Shown one piece after another: positions 54,548 to 63,985 of a stretch of 64,000 nucleotides of DNA. Within the stretch, counting starts at the first letter, position 1, and each line of letters begins with the position of its first letter. The translations under genes were made by a program, and so were the position numbers. Under the pieces are notes generated by a model. It made no database searches. It worked only from the letters and a program-made list of their open reading frames with translations, and was not told where the DNA came from. Source of the stretch: Linyphia triangularis (Eukaryota; Arthropoda; Arachnida; Araneae; Linyphiidae); contig OZ021732.1 of assembly GCA_963978545.1 (NCBI GenBank), positions 48,122,059 to 48,186,058 of the forward strand, read 5' to 3'.

Positions 54548-54631
54548 GAATTTCGAATTAAATTTTTTGATTATATTCTAAATCTATGTTAACAACCACA
54601 GCTCACTATATTGGAAAATAAATATTTCAAA

Positions 54632-54705
54632 GGAGTCGTGGCTTAGCTGGTTAAAGCGCCTGTCTCGTAAACAGGAGATCACCTGTTCGAATCTCGTCGG
54701 TGCCT
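54632..54705 (+). tRNA. tRNA-Thr(CGT)
   Basis: U64. B box GTTCGAATC. Confidence 0.73.
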
Positions 54706-54976
54706 GAATGTTGAAAGCAAAATTTTGCTGAAATTCTGAATGTATGCCTAAATAAATTTACTAAAATAAATCTCCTCTTAACTCTACTTTTTAATTATAC
54801 ATACAGCTCCAATTGATTGGCAACTAAAAGTCATCAACTCACCATGGCTTAGCCGGTTTTAGTGCCTGTCTAGTAAACAGGTGAGGACTATTTTGAATAT
54901 CTTTGAATCTGAATGTAATTATTATACTACTAATAAGAATAATAAGTATAATCGATTGGTAACGGGAAGTAACCAT

Positions 54977-55050
54977 GGCGCCGTGGCTTAGTTGGTCAAA
55001 GCGCCTGTCTAGTAAACAGGAGATCACGAGTTCGAATCTCGTCGGTGCCT
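54977..55050 (+). tRNA. tRNA-Thr(AGT)
   Basis: U65, 850 bp. Body matches U1. Confidence 0.95.
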
Positions 55051-55323
55051 GAATGTCGAAGGAAATTTTTTGATTATATTCTGAAGGTCCGTTAACAACC
55101 ACCGCTTCAATTGCTTGGAACTTAAATGTGTCAAGGGAGCTGGTTAAAGCACTTGTCTAGTAAACAGGCGATCTCGAGTTAGAATATCGTCGGTAAAAGA
55201 ATGTCGAACAAGAATATTTGCTTACATTTTAAATGTATTTCAAAATTGATGTAATTTATCTCTTTTGACCAATATGCAATGAATTTTAATAAGTATACTC
55301 GATTGGTAGCGGAAAGTTAACAC

Positions 55324-55397
55324 GGCACCGTGGCTTAGTTGGTTAAAGCACCTGTCTTGTAAACAGGAGATTACGAGTTCGAATCTCGTCGGTGCCT
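55324..55397 (+). tRNA. tRNA-Thr(TGT)
   Basis: U65. Variable loop AGATT. Confidence 0.93.
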
Positions 55398-55481
55398 GAA
55401 TTTCGAAGGACATTTTTTGATTGTATTCTAAATCTATGTCAACAACCACAACTCCCTATATTGGAAAATAAATATTTCAAA

Positions 55482-55555
55482 GGTGTCTTGGCTTAGCTGG
55501 TTAAAGCGCCTGTCTCGTAAACAGGAGATCACCTGTTCAAATCTCGTCAGTGCCT
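55482..55555 (+). tRNA. tRNA-Thr(CGT), degenerate
   Basis: U65. Acceptor lesions as U17. Confidence 0.5.
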
Positions 55556-55826
55556 GAATGTTGAAAGCAAAATTTTGCTGAAATTCTGAATGTATGCCTA
55601 AATAAATTTACTAAAATAAATCTCCTCTTAACTCTACTTTTTAATTATACATACAGCTCCAATTGATTGGCAACTAAAAGTCATCAACTCGCCATGGCTT
55701 AGCCGGTTTTAGTGCCTGTCTAGTAATCAGGTGAGGACTATTTTGAATATCTTTGAATCTGAATGTAATTATTATACTACTAATAAGAATAATAAGTATA
55801 ATCGATTGGTAACGGGAAGTTCCCAT

Positions 55827-55900
55827 GGCGCCGTGGCTTAGTTGGTCAAAGCGCCTGTCTAGTAAACAGGAGATCACGAGTTCGAATCTCGTCGGTTCCT
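55827..55900 (+). tRNA. tRNA-Thr(AGT)
   Basis: U66, 850 bp. CGGTTCC acceptor mismatch; duplicate of U61 with anticodon AGT kept. Confidence 0.87.
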
Positions 55901-56173
55901 GAATGTCGAAGGAAATTTTTTGATTATATTCTGAAGGTACGTTAACAACCACCGCTTCAATTGCTTGGAACTTAAATGTGTCAAGGGAGCTGGTTAAAGC
56001 ACTTGTCTAGTAAACAGGCGATCACGAGTTAGAATATCCTCGGTAAAAGAATGTCGAACAAGAATATTTGCTTACATTTTAAATGTATTTTAAAATTGAT
56101 GTAATTTATCTCTTTTGACCAATATGCATTGAATTTTAATAAGTATACTCGATTGGTAGCGGAAAGTTAACAC

Positions 56174-56247
56174 GGCACCGTGGCTTAGTTGGTTAAAGCA
56201 CCTGTCTTGTAAACAGGAGATCACGAGTTCGAATCTCGTCGGTGCCT
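56174..56247 (+). tRNA. tRNA-Thr(TGT)
   Basis: U66. Matches U6 TGT. Confidence 0.95.
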
Positions 56248-56331
56248 GAATTTCGAAGTAAATTTTTTGATTATATTCTAAATCTATGTTAACAACCACA
56301 GCTCCCTATATTGGAAAATAAATATTTCAAA

Positions 56332-56405
56332 GGAGTCGTGGCTTAGCTGGTTAAAGCGCCTGTCTCGTAAACAGGAGATCACCTGTTCAAATCTCGTCGG
56401 TGCCT
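56332..56405 (+). tRNA. tRNA-Thr(CGT)
   Basis: U66. Matches U6 CGT. Confidence 0.7.
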
Positions 56406-56676
56406 GAATGTTGAAAGCAAAATTTTGATGAAATTCTGAATGTATGCCTAAATAAATTTACTAAAATAAATCTCCTCTTAACTCTACTTTTTAATTATAC
56501 ATACAGCTCCAATTGATTGGCAACTAAAAGTCATCAACTCACCATGGCTTAGCCGGTTTTAGTGCCTTTCTAGTAAACAGGTGAGGACTATTTTGAATAT
56601 CTTCGAATCTGAATGTAATTATTATACTACTAATAAGAATAATAAGTATAATCGATTGGTAACGGGAAGTTCCCAT

Positions 56677-56750
56677 GGCGCCGTGGCTTAGTTGGTCAAA
56701 GCGCCTGTCTAGTAAACAGGAGATCACGAGTTCGAATCTCGTCGGTGCCT
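56677..56750 (+). tRNA. tRNA-Thr(AGT)
   Basis: U67, 503 bp unit. Confidence 0.94.
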
Positions 56751-56834
56751 GAATTTTGAATTAAATTTTTTGATTATATTCTAAATCTATGTTAACAACC
56801 ACAGCTCCCTATATTAGAAAATAAATATTTCAAA

Positions 56835-56908
56835 GGAGTCGTGGCTTAGCTGGTTAAAGCGCCTGTCTCGTAAACAGGAGATCACCTGTTCAAATCTCGT
56901 CGGTGCCT
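56835..56908 (+). tRNA. tRNA-Thr(CGT)
   Basis: U67. Matches U6 CGT. Confidence 0.7.
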
Positions 56909-57179
56909 GAATGTTGAAAGCAAAATTTTGCTGAAATTCTGAATGTATGCCTAAATAAATTTACTAAAATAAATCTCCTCTTAACTCTACTTTTTAATTA
57001 TACATACAGCTCCAATTGATTGGCAACTAAAAGTCATCAACTCACCATGGCTTAGCCGGTTTTAGTGCCTGTCTAGTAAACAGGTGAGGACTATTTTGAA
57101 TATCTTCGAATCTGAATGTAATTATTATACTACTTATAAGAATAATAAGTATAATCGATTGGTAACGGGAAGTTCCCAT

Positions 57180-57253
57180 GGCGCCGTGGCTTAGTTGGTC
57201 AAAGCGCCTGTCTAGTAAACAGGAGATCACGAGTTCGAATCTCGTCGGTGCCT
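57180..57253 (+). tRNA. tRNA-Thr(AGT)
   Basis: U68, 850 bp. Matches U1. Confidence 0.95.
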
Positions 57254-57526
57254 GAATGTCGAAGGAAATTTTTTGATTATATTCTGAAGGTACGTTACCA
57301 ACCACCGCTTCAATTGCTTGGAACTTAAATGTGTCAAGGGAGCTGGTTAAAGCACTTGTCTAGTAAACATGCGATCACGAGTTAGAATATGGCCTGTAAA
57401 AGAATGTCGAACAAGAATATTTGCTTACATTTTAAATGTATTTCGAAATTGATGTAATTAATCTCTTTTGACCAATATGCATTGAATTTTAATAAGTATA
57501 CTCGATTGGTAGCGGAAAGTTCCCAT

Positions 57527-57600
57527 GGCACCGTGGTTAAGTTGGTTAAAGGACCTGTCTTGTAAACAGGAGATCACGAGTTCGAATCTCGTCGGTGCCT
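57527..57600 (+). tRNA. tRNA-Thr(TGT), degenerate
   Basis: U68. D-arm lesion as U45. Confidence 0.65.
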
Positions 57601-57684
57601 GAATTTCGAAGGAAATTTTTTGATTATATTCTAAATCTATGTTAACAACCACAGCTCCCTATATTGGAAAATAAATATTTCAAA

Positions 57685-57758
57685 GGAGTCGTGGCTTAGC
57701 TGGTTAAAGCGCCTGTCTCGTAAACAGGAGATCACCTGTTCAAATCTCGTCGGTGCCT
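57685..57758 (+). tRNA. tRNA-Thr(CGT)
   Basis: U68. Matches U6 CGT. Confidence 0.7.
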
Positions 57759-58029
57759 GAATGTTGAAAGCAAAATTTTGCTGAAATTCTGAATGTATGC
57801 CTAAATAAATTTACTAAAATAAATCTCCTCTTAACTCTACTTTTTAATTATACATACAGCTCCAATTGATTGGCAACTAAAAGTCATCAACTCACCATGG
57901 CTTAGCCGGTTTTAGTGCCTTTCTAGTAAACAGGTGAGGACTATTTTGAATATCTTCGAATCTGAATGTAATTATTATACTACTAATAAGAATAATAAGT
58001 ATAATCGATTGGTAACGGGAAGTTCCCAT

Positions 58030-58103
58030 GGCGCCGTGGCTTAGTTGGTCGAAGCGCCTGTCTAGTAAACAGGAGATCACGAGTTCGAATCTCGTCGGTG
58101 CCT
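58030..58103 (+). tRNA. tRNA-Thr(AGT)
   Basis: U69, 1008 bp. GGTCGAAGC variant. Confidence 0.93.
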
Positions 58104-58376
58104 GAATGTCGAAGGGAATTTTTGGATTATATTCTGATGGTACGTTAACAACCACCGCTTCAATTGCTTGGAACTTAAATGTGTCAAGGGAGCTGGTTAA
58201 AGCACTTGTCTAGTAAACAGGCGATCACGAGTTAGAATATCGTCGGTAAAAGAATGTCGAACAAAAATATTTGCTTACATTTTAAATGTATTTCAAAATT
58301 GATGTAATTTATCTCTTTTGACCAATATGCATTGAATTTTAATAAGTATACTCGATTGGTAGCGGAAAGTTCCCAC

Positions 58377-58450
58377 GGCACCGTGGATTAGTTGGTTAAA
58401 GCACCTGTTTTGTAAACAGGAGATCACTAGTTCGAATCTGGTCGGTGCCT
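58377..58450 (+). tRNA. tRNA-Thr(TGT)
   Basis: U69. As U27, but the T stem is ACTAG/CTGGT: the G-G mismatch has become a G-U pair, so the stem closes again. Confidence 0.83.
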
Positions 58451-58534
58451 GAATTTCGAAGGAAATTTTTTGATTATATTCTAAATCTATGTTAACAACC
58501 ACAGCTCCCTATATTGGAAAATAAATATTTCAAA

Positions 58535-58608
58535 GGAGTCGTGGCTTAGTTGGTTAAAGCACCTGTCTTGTAAACAGGAGATCACGAGTTCGAATCTCGT
58601 CGGTGCCT
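58535..58608 (+). tRNA. tRNA-Thr(TGT), slot T' chimera
   Basis: U69. Matches U11 T'. Confidence 0.82.
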
Positions 58609-58692
58609 GAATTTCGAATTAAATTTTTTGATTATATTCTAAATCTATGTTAACAACCACAGCTCACTATATTGGAAAATAAATATTTCAAA

Positions 58693-58766
58693 GGAGTCGT
58701 GGCTTAGCTGGTTAAAGCGCCTGTCTCGTAAACAGGAGATCACCTGTTCGAATCTCGTCGGTGCCT
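58693..58766 (+). tRNA. tRNA-Thr(CGT)
   Basis: U69. B box GTTCGAATC. Confidence 0.73.
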
Positions 58767-59037
58767 GAATGTTGAAAGCAAAATTTTGCTGAAATTCTGA
58801 ATGTATGCCTAAATAAATTTACTAAAATAAATCTCCTCTTAACTCTACTTTTTAATTATACATACAGCTCCAATTGATTGGCAACTAAAAGTCATCAACT
58901 CACCATGGCTTAGCCGGTTTTAGTGCCTGTCTAGTAAACAGGTGAGGACTATTTTGAATATCTTTGAATCTGAATGTAATTATTATACTACTAATAAGAA
59001 TAATAAGTATAATCGATTGGTAACGGGAAGTAACCAT

Positions 59038-59111
59038 GGCGCCGTGGCTTAGTTGGTCAAAGCGCCTGTCTAGTAAACAGGAGATCACGAGTTCGAATCT
59101 CGTCGGTGCCT
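59038..59111 (+). tRNA. tRNA-Thr(AGT)
   Basis: U70, 850 bp. Body matches U1; from here on spacers diverge more. Confidence 0.95.
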
Positions 59112-59384
59112 GAATGTCGAAGGAAATTTTTTGATTATATTCTGAAAGTACGTTAACAACCACAGCTTCAATTGCTTGGAACTTAAATGTGGCAAGGGAG
59201 CTGGTTAAAGCACTTGTCTAGTAAACAGGCGATCACGAGTTGGAATATCGTCGGTAAAAGAATGTCGAACAAGAATATTTGCTTACATTTTAAATGTATT
59301 TCAAAATTGATGTAATTTATCTCTTTTGACCAATATGCATTGAATTTTAATAAGTATACTCGATTGGTAGAGGAAAGTTCCCAC

Positions 59385-59458
59385 GGCACCGTGGCTTAGT
59401 TGGTTAAAGCACCTGTCTTGTAAACAGGAGATCACGAGTTCGAATTTCGTCGGTGCCT
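59385..59458 (+). tRNA. tRNA-Thr(TGT)
   Basis: U70. T-stem 3' strand TTCGT with B box GTTCGAATT; the last box base is lost. Confidence 0.8.
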
Positions 59459-59542
59459 GAATTTCGATGGAAATTTTTTGATTATATTCTAAATCTATGT
59501 TAATAACCACAGCTCCCTATATTGGAAAATAAATATTTCATA

Positions 59543-59616
59543 GGAGTCTTGGCTTAGCTGGTTAAAGCGACTGTCTCGTAAACAGGAAATCACCTGTTCG
59601 AATTTCGTCGGTGCCT
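59543..59616 (+). tRNA. tRNA-Thr(CGT), degenerate
   Basis: U70. GGAGTCT acceptor, ACTGT anticodon stem, GTTCGAATT B box. Confidence 0.5.
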
Positions 59617-59887
59617 GAATGTTGAAAGCAAAATTTTGCTGAAATTCTGAATGTATGCCTAAATAAATTTACTAAAATAAATCTCCTCTTAACTCTACTT
59701 TTTAATTATACATACAGCTCCAATTGATTGGCAACTAAAAGTCATCAACTCACCATGGCTTAGCCGGTTTTAGTGCCTGTCTAGTAAACAGGTGAGGACT
59801 ATTTTGAATATCTTCGAATCTGAATGTAATTATTATACTACTAATAAGAATAATAAGTATAATAGATTGGTAACGGGAAGTTCCCAT

Positions 59888-59961
59888 GGCGCCAAGGCCT
59901 AGTTGTTCAAAGCGCCTGTCTAGTAAACAGAAGATCACGAGTTCGAATCTCGTCGGTGCCT
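59888..59961 (+). tRNA. tRNA-Thr(AGT), degenerate
   Basis: U71, 850 bp. Acceptor GGCGCCA, A box AGGCCTAGTTGT and anticodon stem ACAGA; several mismatches. Confidence 0.6.
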
Positions 59962-60234
59962 GAATGTCGAAGGGAATTTTTGGATTATATTCTGATGGTA
60001 CGTTAACAACCACCGCTTCAATTGCTTGGAACTTAAATGTGTCAAGGGAGCTGGTTAAAGCACTTGTCTAGTAAACAGGCGATCACGAGTTAGAATATCG
60101 TCGGTAAAAGAATGTCGAACAAGAATATTTGCTTACATTTTAAATGTATTTCAAAATTGATGTAATTTATCTCTTTTGACCAATATGCATTGAATTTTAA
60201 TAAGTATACTCGATTGGTAGCGGAAAGTTCCCAC

Positions 60235-60308
60235 GGCACCGTGGATTAGTTGGTTAAAGCACCTGTTTTGTAAACAGGAGATCACGAGTTCGAATCTCGT
60301 CGGTGCCT
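60235..60308 (+). tRNA. tRNA-Thr(TGT)
   Basis: U71. GATT D stem, TTTGTAA loop; T stem intact. Confidence 0.85.
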
Positions 60309-60392
60309 GAATTTCGAAGGAAATTTTTTGATTTTATTCTAAATCTATGTTAACAACCACAGCTCCCTATATTGGAAAATAAATATTTCAAA

Positions 60393-60466
60393 GGAGTCGT
60401 GGCTTAGTTGGTTAAAGCACCTGTCTTGTAAACAGGAAATCACGAGTTCGAATCTCGTCAGTGCCT
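60393..60466 (+). tRNA. tRNA-Thr(TGT), chimera in the CGT slot
   Basis: U71. T'-like gene (GGAGTCG acceptor, TGT body, 3' strand CAGTGCC) followed directly by CGT-type spacer. The unit has lost its CGT gene by a join within or just after the tRNA. Confidence 0.72.
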
Positions 60467-60737
60467 GAATGTTGAAAGCAAAATTTTGCTGAAATTCTGA
60501 ATGTATGCCTAAATAAATTTACTAAAATAAATCTCCTCTTAACTCTACTTTTTAATTATACATACAGCTCCAATTGATTGGCAACTAAAAGTCATCAACT
60601 CACCATGGCTTAGCCGGTTTTAGTGCCTGTCTAGTAAACAGGTGAGAACTATTTTGAATATCTTCGAATCTGAATGTAATTATTATACTACTAATAAGAA
60701 TAATAAGTATAATCGATTGGTAAAGGGAAGTTCCCAT

Positions 60738-60811
60738 TTCGCCGTGGCTTAGTTGGTTAAAGCGCCTGTCTAGTAAACAGGAGATCACGAGTTCGAATCT
60801 CGTCGGTGCCT
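60738..60811 (+). tRNA. tRNA-Thr(AGT), acceptor-damaged
   Basis: U72, 503 bp. Begins TTCGCCG, losing the two outer acceptor pairs; D loop GGTTAAAGC. Confidence 0.65.
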
Positions 60812-60895
60812 GAATTTCGAATTAAATTTTTTGATTATATTCTAAATCTATGTTAACAACCACAGCTCCCTATATTGGAAAATAAATATTTCAAA

Positions 60896-60969
60896 GGAGT
60901 CGTGGCTTAGCTGGTTAAAGCGCCTGTCTCGTAAACAGGAGATCACCTGTTCGAATCTCGTCGGTGCCT
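60896..60969 (+). tRNA. tRNA-Thr(CGT)
   Basis: U72. B box GTTCGAATC. Confidence 0.73.
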
Positions 60970-61240
60970 GAATGTTGAAAGCAAAATTTTGCTGAAATTC
61001 TGAATGTATGCCTAAATAAATTTACTAAAATAAATCTCCTCTTAACTCTACTTTTTAATTATACATACAGCTCCAATTGATTGGCAACTAAAAGTCATCA
61101 ACTCACCGTGGCTTAGCCGGTTTTAGTGCCTGTCTAGTAAACAGGTGAGGACTATTTTGAATATTTTTGAATCTGAATGTAATTATTATACTACTAATAA
61201 GAATAATAAGTATAATCGATTGGTAACGGGAAGTTCCCAT

Positions 61241-61314
61241 GGCGCCGTGGCTTAGTTGGTCAAAGCGCCTGTCTAGTAAACAGGAGATCACGTGTTCGAA
61301 TCTCGTCGGTGCCT
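61241..61314 (+). tRNA. tRNA-Thr(AGT)
   Basis: U73, 850 bp. T stem ACGTG has one mismatch. Confidence 0.87.
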
Positions 61315-61587
61315 GAATGTCGAAGGAAATTTTTTGATTATATTCTGAAGGTCCGTTAACAACCACCGCTTCAATTGCTTGGAACTTAAATGTGTCAAGG
61401 GAGCTGGTTAAAGCACTTGTCTAGTAAACAGGCGATCACGAGTTAGAATATCGTCGGTAAAAGAATGTCGAACAAGAATATTTGCTTACATTTTAAATGT
61501 ATTTCAAAATTGATGTAATTTATCTCTTTTGACCAATATGCATTGAATTTTAATAAGTATACTCGATTGGTAGCGGAAAGTTCCCAC

Positions 61588-61661
61588 GGCACCGTGGCTT
61601 AGTTGGTTAAAGCACCTGTCTTGTAAACAGGAGATCACGAGTTCGAATCTCGTCGGTGCCT
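61588..61661 (+). tRNA. tRNA-Thr(TGT)
   Basis: U73. Matches U6 TGT. Confidence 0.95.
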
Positions 61662-61745
61662 GAATTTCGATGGAAATTTTTTGATTATATTCTAAATCTG
61701 TGTTAATAACCAACGCTCCCTATATTGGAAAATAAATATTTCATA

Positions 61746-61819
61746 GGAGTCTTGGCTTAGCTGGTTAAAGCGACTGTCTCGTAAAGAGGAAATCACCTGT
61801 TCGAATTTCGTCGGTGCCT
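61746..61819 (+). tRNA. tRNA-Thr(CGT), degenerate
   Basis: U73. As U70 with a further change after the loop (AAAGAGG). Confidence 0.45.
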
Positions 61820-62090
61820 GAATGTTGAAAGCAAAATTTTGCTTAAATTCTGAATGTATGCCTAAATAAATTTACTAAAATAAATCTCCTCTTAACTCTA
61901 CTTTTTAATTATACATACAGCTCCAATTGATTAACAACTAAAAGTCATCAACTCACCATGGCTTAGCCGGTTTTAGTGCCTGTCTAGTAAACAGGTGAGG
62001 ACTATTTTGAATATCTTCGAATCTGAATGTAATTATTATACTACTAATAAGAATAATAAGTATAATCGATTGGTAACGGGAAGTTCCCAT

Positions 62091-62164
62091 GGCGCCGTGG
62101 CCTAGTTGTTCAAAGCGCCTGTCTAGTAAACAGAAGATCACGAGTTCGAATCTCGTCGGTGCCT
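62091..62164 (+). tRNA. tRNA-Thr(AGT)
   Basis: U74, the unit with the SINE. A box TGGCCTAGTTGT and ACAGA anticodon stem, close to U71. Confidence 0.75.
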
Positions 62165-62248
62165 GAATGTCGAAGGAAATTTTTTGATTATATTCTGAAG
62201 GTACGTTAACAACCACCGCTTCAATTGCTTGGAACTTAAATGTGTCAA

Positions 62249-62312
62249 GGGAGCTTGTTAAAGCACTTGTCTAGTAAACAGGCGATCACGAGTTAGAATA
62301 TCCTCGGTAAAA
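62249..62312 (+). pseudogene. tRNA-Thr relic psiB (U74)
   Basis: Last tRNA-like sequence before the SINE insertion; carries the ATCCTCGG variant. Confidence 0.75.
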
Positions 62313-62341
62313 GAATGTCGAACAAGAATATTTGCTTATAT

Positions 62342-62355
62342 TTTAAATGTATTTC
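62342..62355 (+). repeat. Target-site duplication, left copy
   Basis: TTTAAATGTATTTC, identical to 62537-62550. Other units have this sequence once, which fixes the insertion boundaries. Confidence 0.92.
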
Positions 62356-62536
62356 GCCGACCAAACGGTATAGTGGTTAGAGTGCTAGCTTCTAGACCGC
62401 GAGGTTGCGGGTTCGAGTCCCGTGTTGGCATGGGTGTTTGTAAGTGTATGTTGGCTTGTCTAATGACGAATTTTTCGGCGCATTATAGCCCTCGTGTTGC
62501 TGACGGCGCCAGATAATCTGAATACAACCAACCAAC
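62356..62536 (+). mobile_element. tRNA-derived SINE insertion
   Basis: 181 bp element in the spacer between psiB and the TGT gene of U74, absent from every other unit seen. Its 5' 75 bases (62356-62430) resemble a tRNA: acceptor GCCGACC against TGTTGGC, an A-box-like TATAGTGGTTAG, and T arm GCGGG-TTCGAGT-CCCGT holding a perfect B box. The anticodon stem does not pair, so no isotype can be assigned. An unrelated body follows, with GGCGC and GCGCC able to pair, ending in an AACCAACCAAC tail. The 14 bp duplication indicates LINE-mediated insertion. I cannot name the SINE family. Confidence 0.9.
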
Positions 62537-62550
62537 TTTAAATGTATTTC
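62537..62550 (+). repeat. Target-site duplication, right copy
   Basis: Perfect 14 bp repeat of 62342-62355, after which the normal unit sequence resumes. Confidence 0.92.
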
Positions 62551-62632
62551 AAAATTGATGTAATTAATTTCTTTTGACCAATATGCATTGAATTTTAATA
62601 AGTATACTCGATTGGTAGCGGAAAGTTAACAC

Positions 62633-62706
62633 GGCACCGTGGCTTAGTTGGTTAAAGCACATGTCTTGTAAACAGGAGATCACGAGTTCGAATCTCTTCG
62701 GTGCCT
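62633..62706 (+). tRNA. tRNA-Thr(TGT), degenerate
   Basis: U74, downstream of the SINE. Anticodon stem CATGT and T stem CTCTT each have one mismatch; boxes intact. Confidence 0.7.
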
Positions 62707-62790
62707 GAATTTCGAAGGAAATTTTTTGATTATATTCTAAATCTATGTTAACAACTACAGCTCCCTATATTGGAAAATAAATATTTCAAA

Positions 62791-62864
62791 GGAGTCGTGG
62801 CTTAGCTGGTTAAAGCGCCTGTCTCGTAAACAGGAGATCACCTGTTCGAAACTCGTTGGTGCCT
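62791..62864 (+). tRNA. tRNA-Thr(CGT)
   Basis: U74. GTTCGAAAC B box and TGGTGCC 3' strand. Confidence 0.6.
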
Positions 62865-63135
62865 GAATGTTGAAAGCAGAATTTTGCTGAAATTCTAAAT
62901 GTATGCCTAAATAAATTTACTTAAATAAATCTCCTCTTAACTCTACTTTTTAATTATACATACAGCTCCAATTGATTGGCAACTAAAAGTCATCAACTCA
63001 CCATGACTTAGCCGGTTTTAGTGCCTGTCTAGTAAACAGGTGAGGACTATTTTGAATATCTTCGAATCTGAATGTAATTATTATACTACTAATAAGAATA
63101 ATAAGTATAATCGCTTGGTAAGGGGAAGTTCCCAT

Positions 63136-63209
63136 GGCGCCGTGGCTTAGTTGGTCAAAGCGCCTGTCTAGTAAACAGGAGATCACGAGTTCGAATCTCG
63201 TCGGTGCCT
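63136..63209 (+). tRNA. tRNA-Thr(AGT)
   Basis: U75, 503 bp unit. Body matches U1; upstream element CGCTTGGTAAGG. Confidence 0.93.
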
Positions 63210-63293
63210 GAATTTCGAATTAAATTTTTTGATTATATTCTAAATCTATGTTAACAACCACAGCTCCCTATATTAGAAAATAAATATTTCAAA

Positions 63294-63367
63294 GGAGTCG
63301 TGGCTTAGCTGGTTAAAGCGCCTGTCTCGTAAACAGGAGATCACCTGTTCAAATCTCGTCGGTGCCT
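63294..63367 (+). tRNA. tRNA-Thr(CGT)
   Basis: U75. Matches U6 CGT. Confidence 0.7.
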
Positions 63368-63638
63368 GAATGTTGAAAGCAAAATTTTGCTGAAATTCTG
63401 AATGTATGCCTAAATAAATTTACTAAAATAAATCTCCTCTTAACTCTACTTTTTAATTATACATACAGCTCCAATTGATTGGCAACTAAAAGTCATCAAC
63501 TCACCATGGCTTAGCCGGTTTTAGTGCCTGTCTAGTAAACAGGTGAGGACTATTTTGAATATCTTCGAATCTGAATGTAATTATTATACTACTTATAAGA
63601 ATAATAAGTATAATCGATTGGTAACGGGAAGTTTCCAT

Positions 63639-63712
63639 GGCACCGTGGCTTAGTTGGTCAAAGCGCCTGTCTAGTAAACAGGAGATCACGAGTTCGAATC
63701 TCGTCGGTGCCT
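63639..63712 (+). tRNA. tRNA-Thr(AGT)
   Basis: U76. TGT-style acceptor GGCACCG on an AGT body; pairs perfectly. Confidence 0.94.
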
Positions 63713-63796
63713 GAATGTCGAAGGAAATTTTTTGATTATATTCTGAAGGTACGTTAACAACCACCGCTTCAATTGCTTGGAACTTAAATGTGTCAA

Positions 63797-63860
63797 GGGA
63801 GCTGGTTAAAGCACTTGTCTAGTAAACATGCGATCACGAGTTAGAATATGGCCTGTAAAA
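63797..63860 (+). pseudogene. tRNA-Thr relic psiB (U76)
   Basis: ACATGC/ATGGCCTG variant, the form that precedes degenerate TGT genes. Confidence 0.75.
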
Positions 63861-63985
63861 GAATGTCGAACAAGAATATTTGCTTACATTTTAAATGTAT
63901 TTTAAAATTGATGTAATTAATCTCTTTTGACCAATATGCATTGAATTTTAATAAGTATACTCGATTGGTAGCGGAAAGTTCCCAT

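Larger units (their letters stand above)
51766..59887 (+). repeat. Two copies of a 4061 bp higher-order repeat
   Basis: U61-U65 (850+503+850+1008+850) is repeated as U66-U70, each unit shifted by exactly 4061 bp. Both copies carry the private GTAATCAGG change in the psiA before the first unit. Confidence 0.85.

Noticed and set aside
59183..59389. 68-codon plus-strand reading frame in U70
   Set aside because: It runs through psiB and spacer only and exists in this diverged unit because of point changes; no start context or conservation supports it.
62356..62430. A separate functional tRNA gene
   Set aside because: The anticodon stem does not pair and the sequence runs straight into a SINE body within one target-site duplication; it is the SINE head.
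782..63764. More than 100 antisense open reading frames of 62-105 codons, mostly containing a peptide like TRFELVISC
   Set aside because: They are the reverse complement of tRNA genes read through the T arm and anticodon arm, start mostly at GTG, and recur with the tRNAs. Such peptides are a familiar false annotation of tRNA loci.
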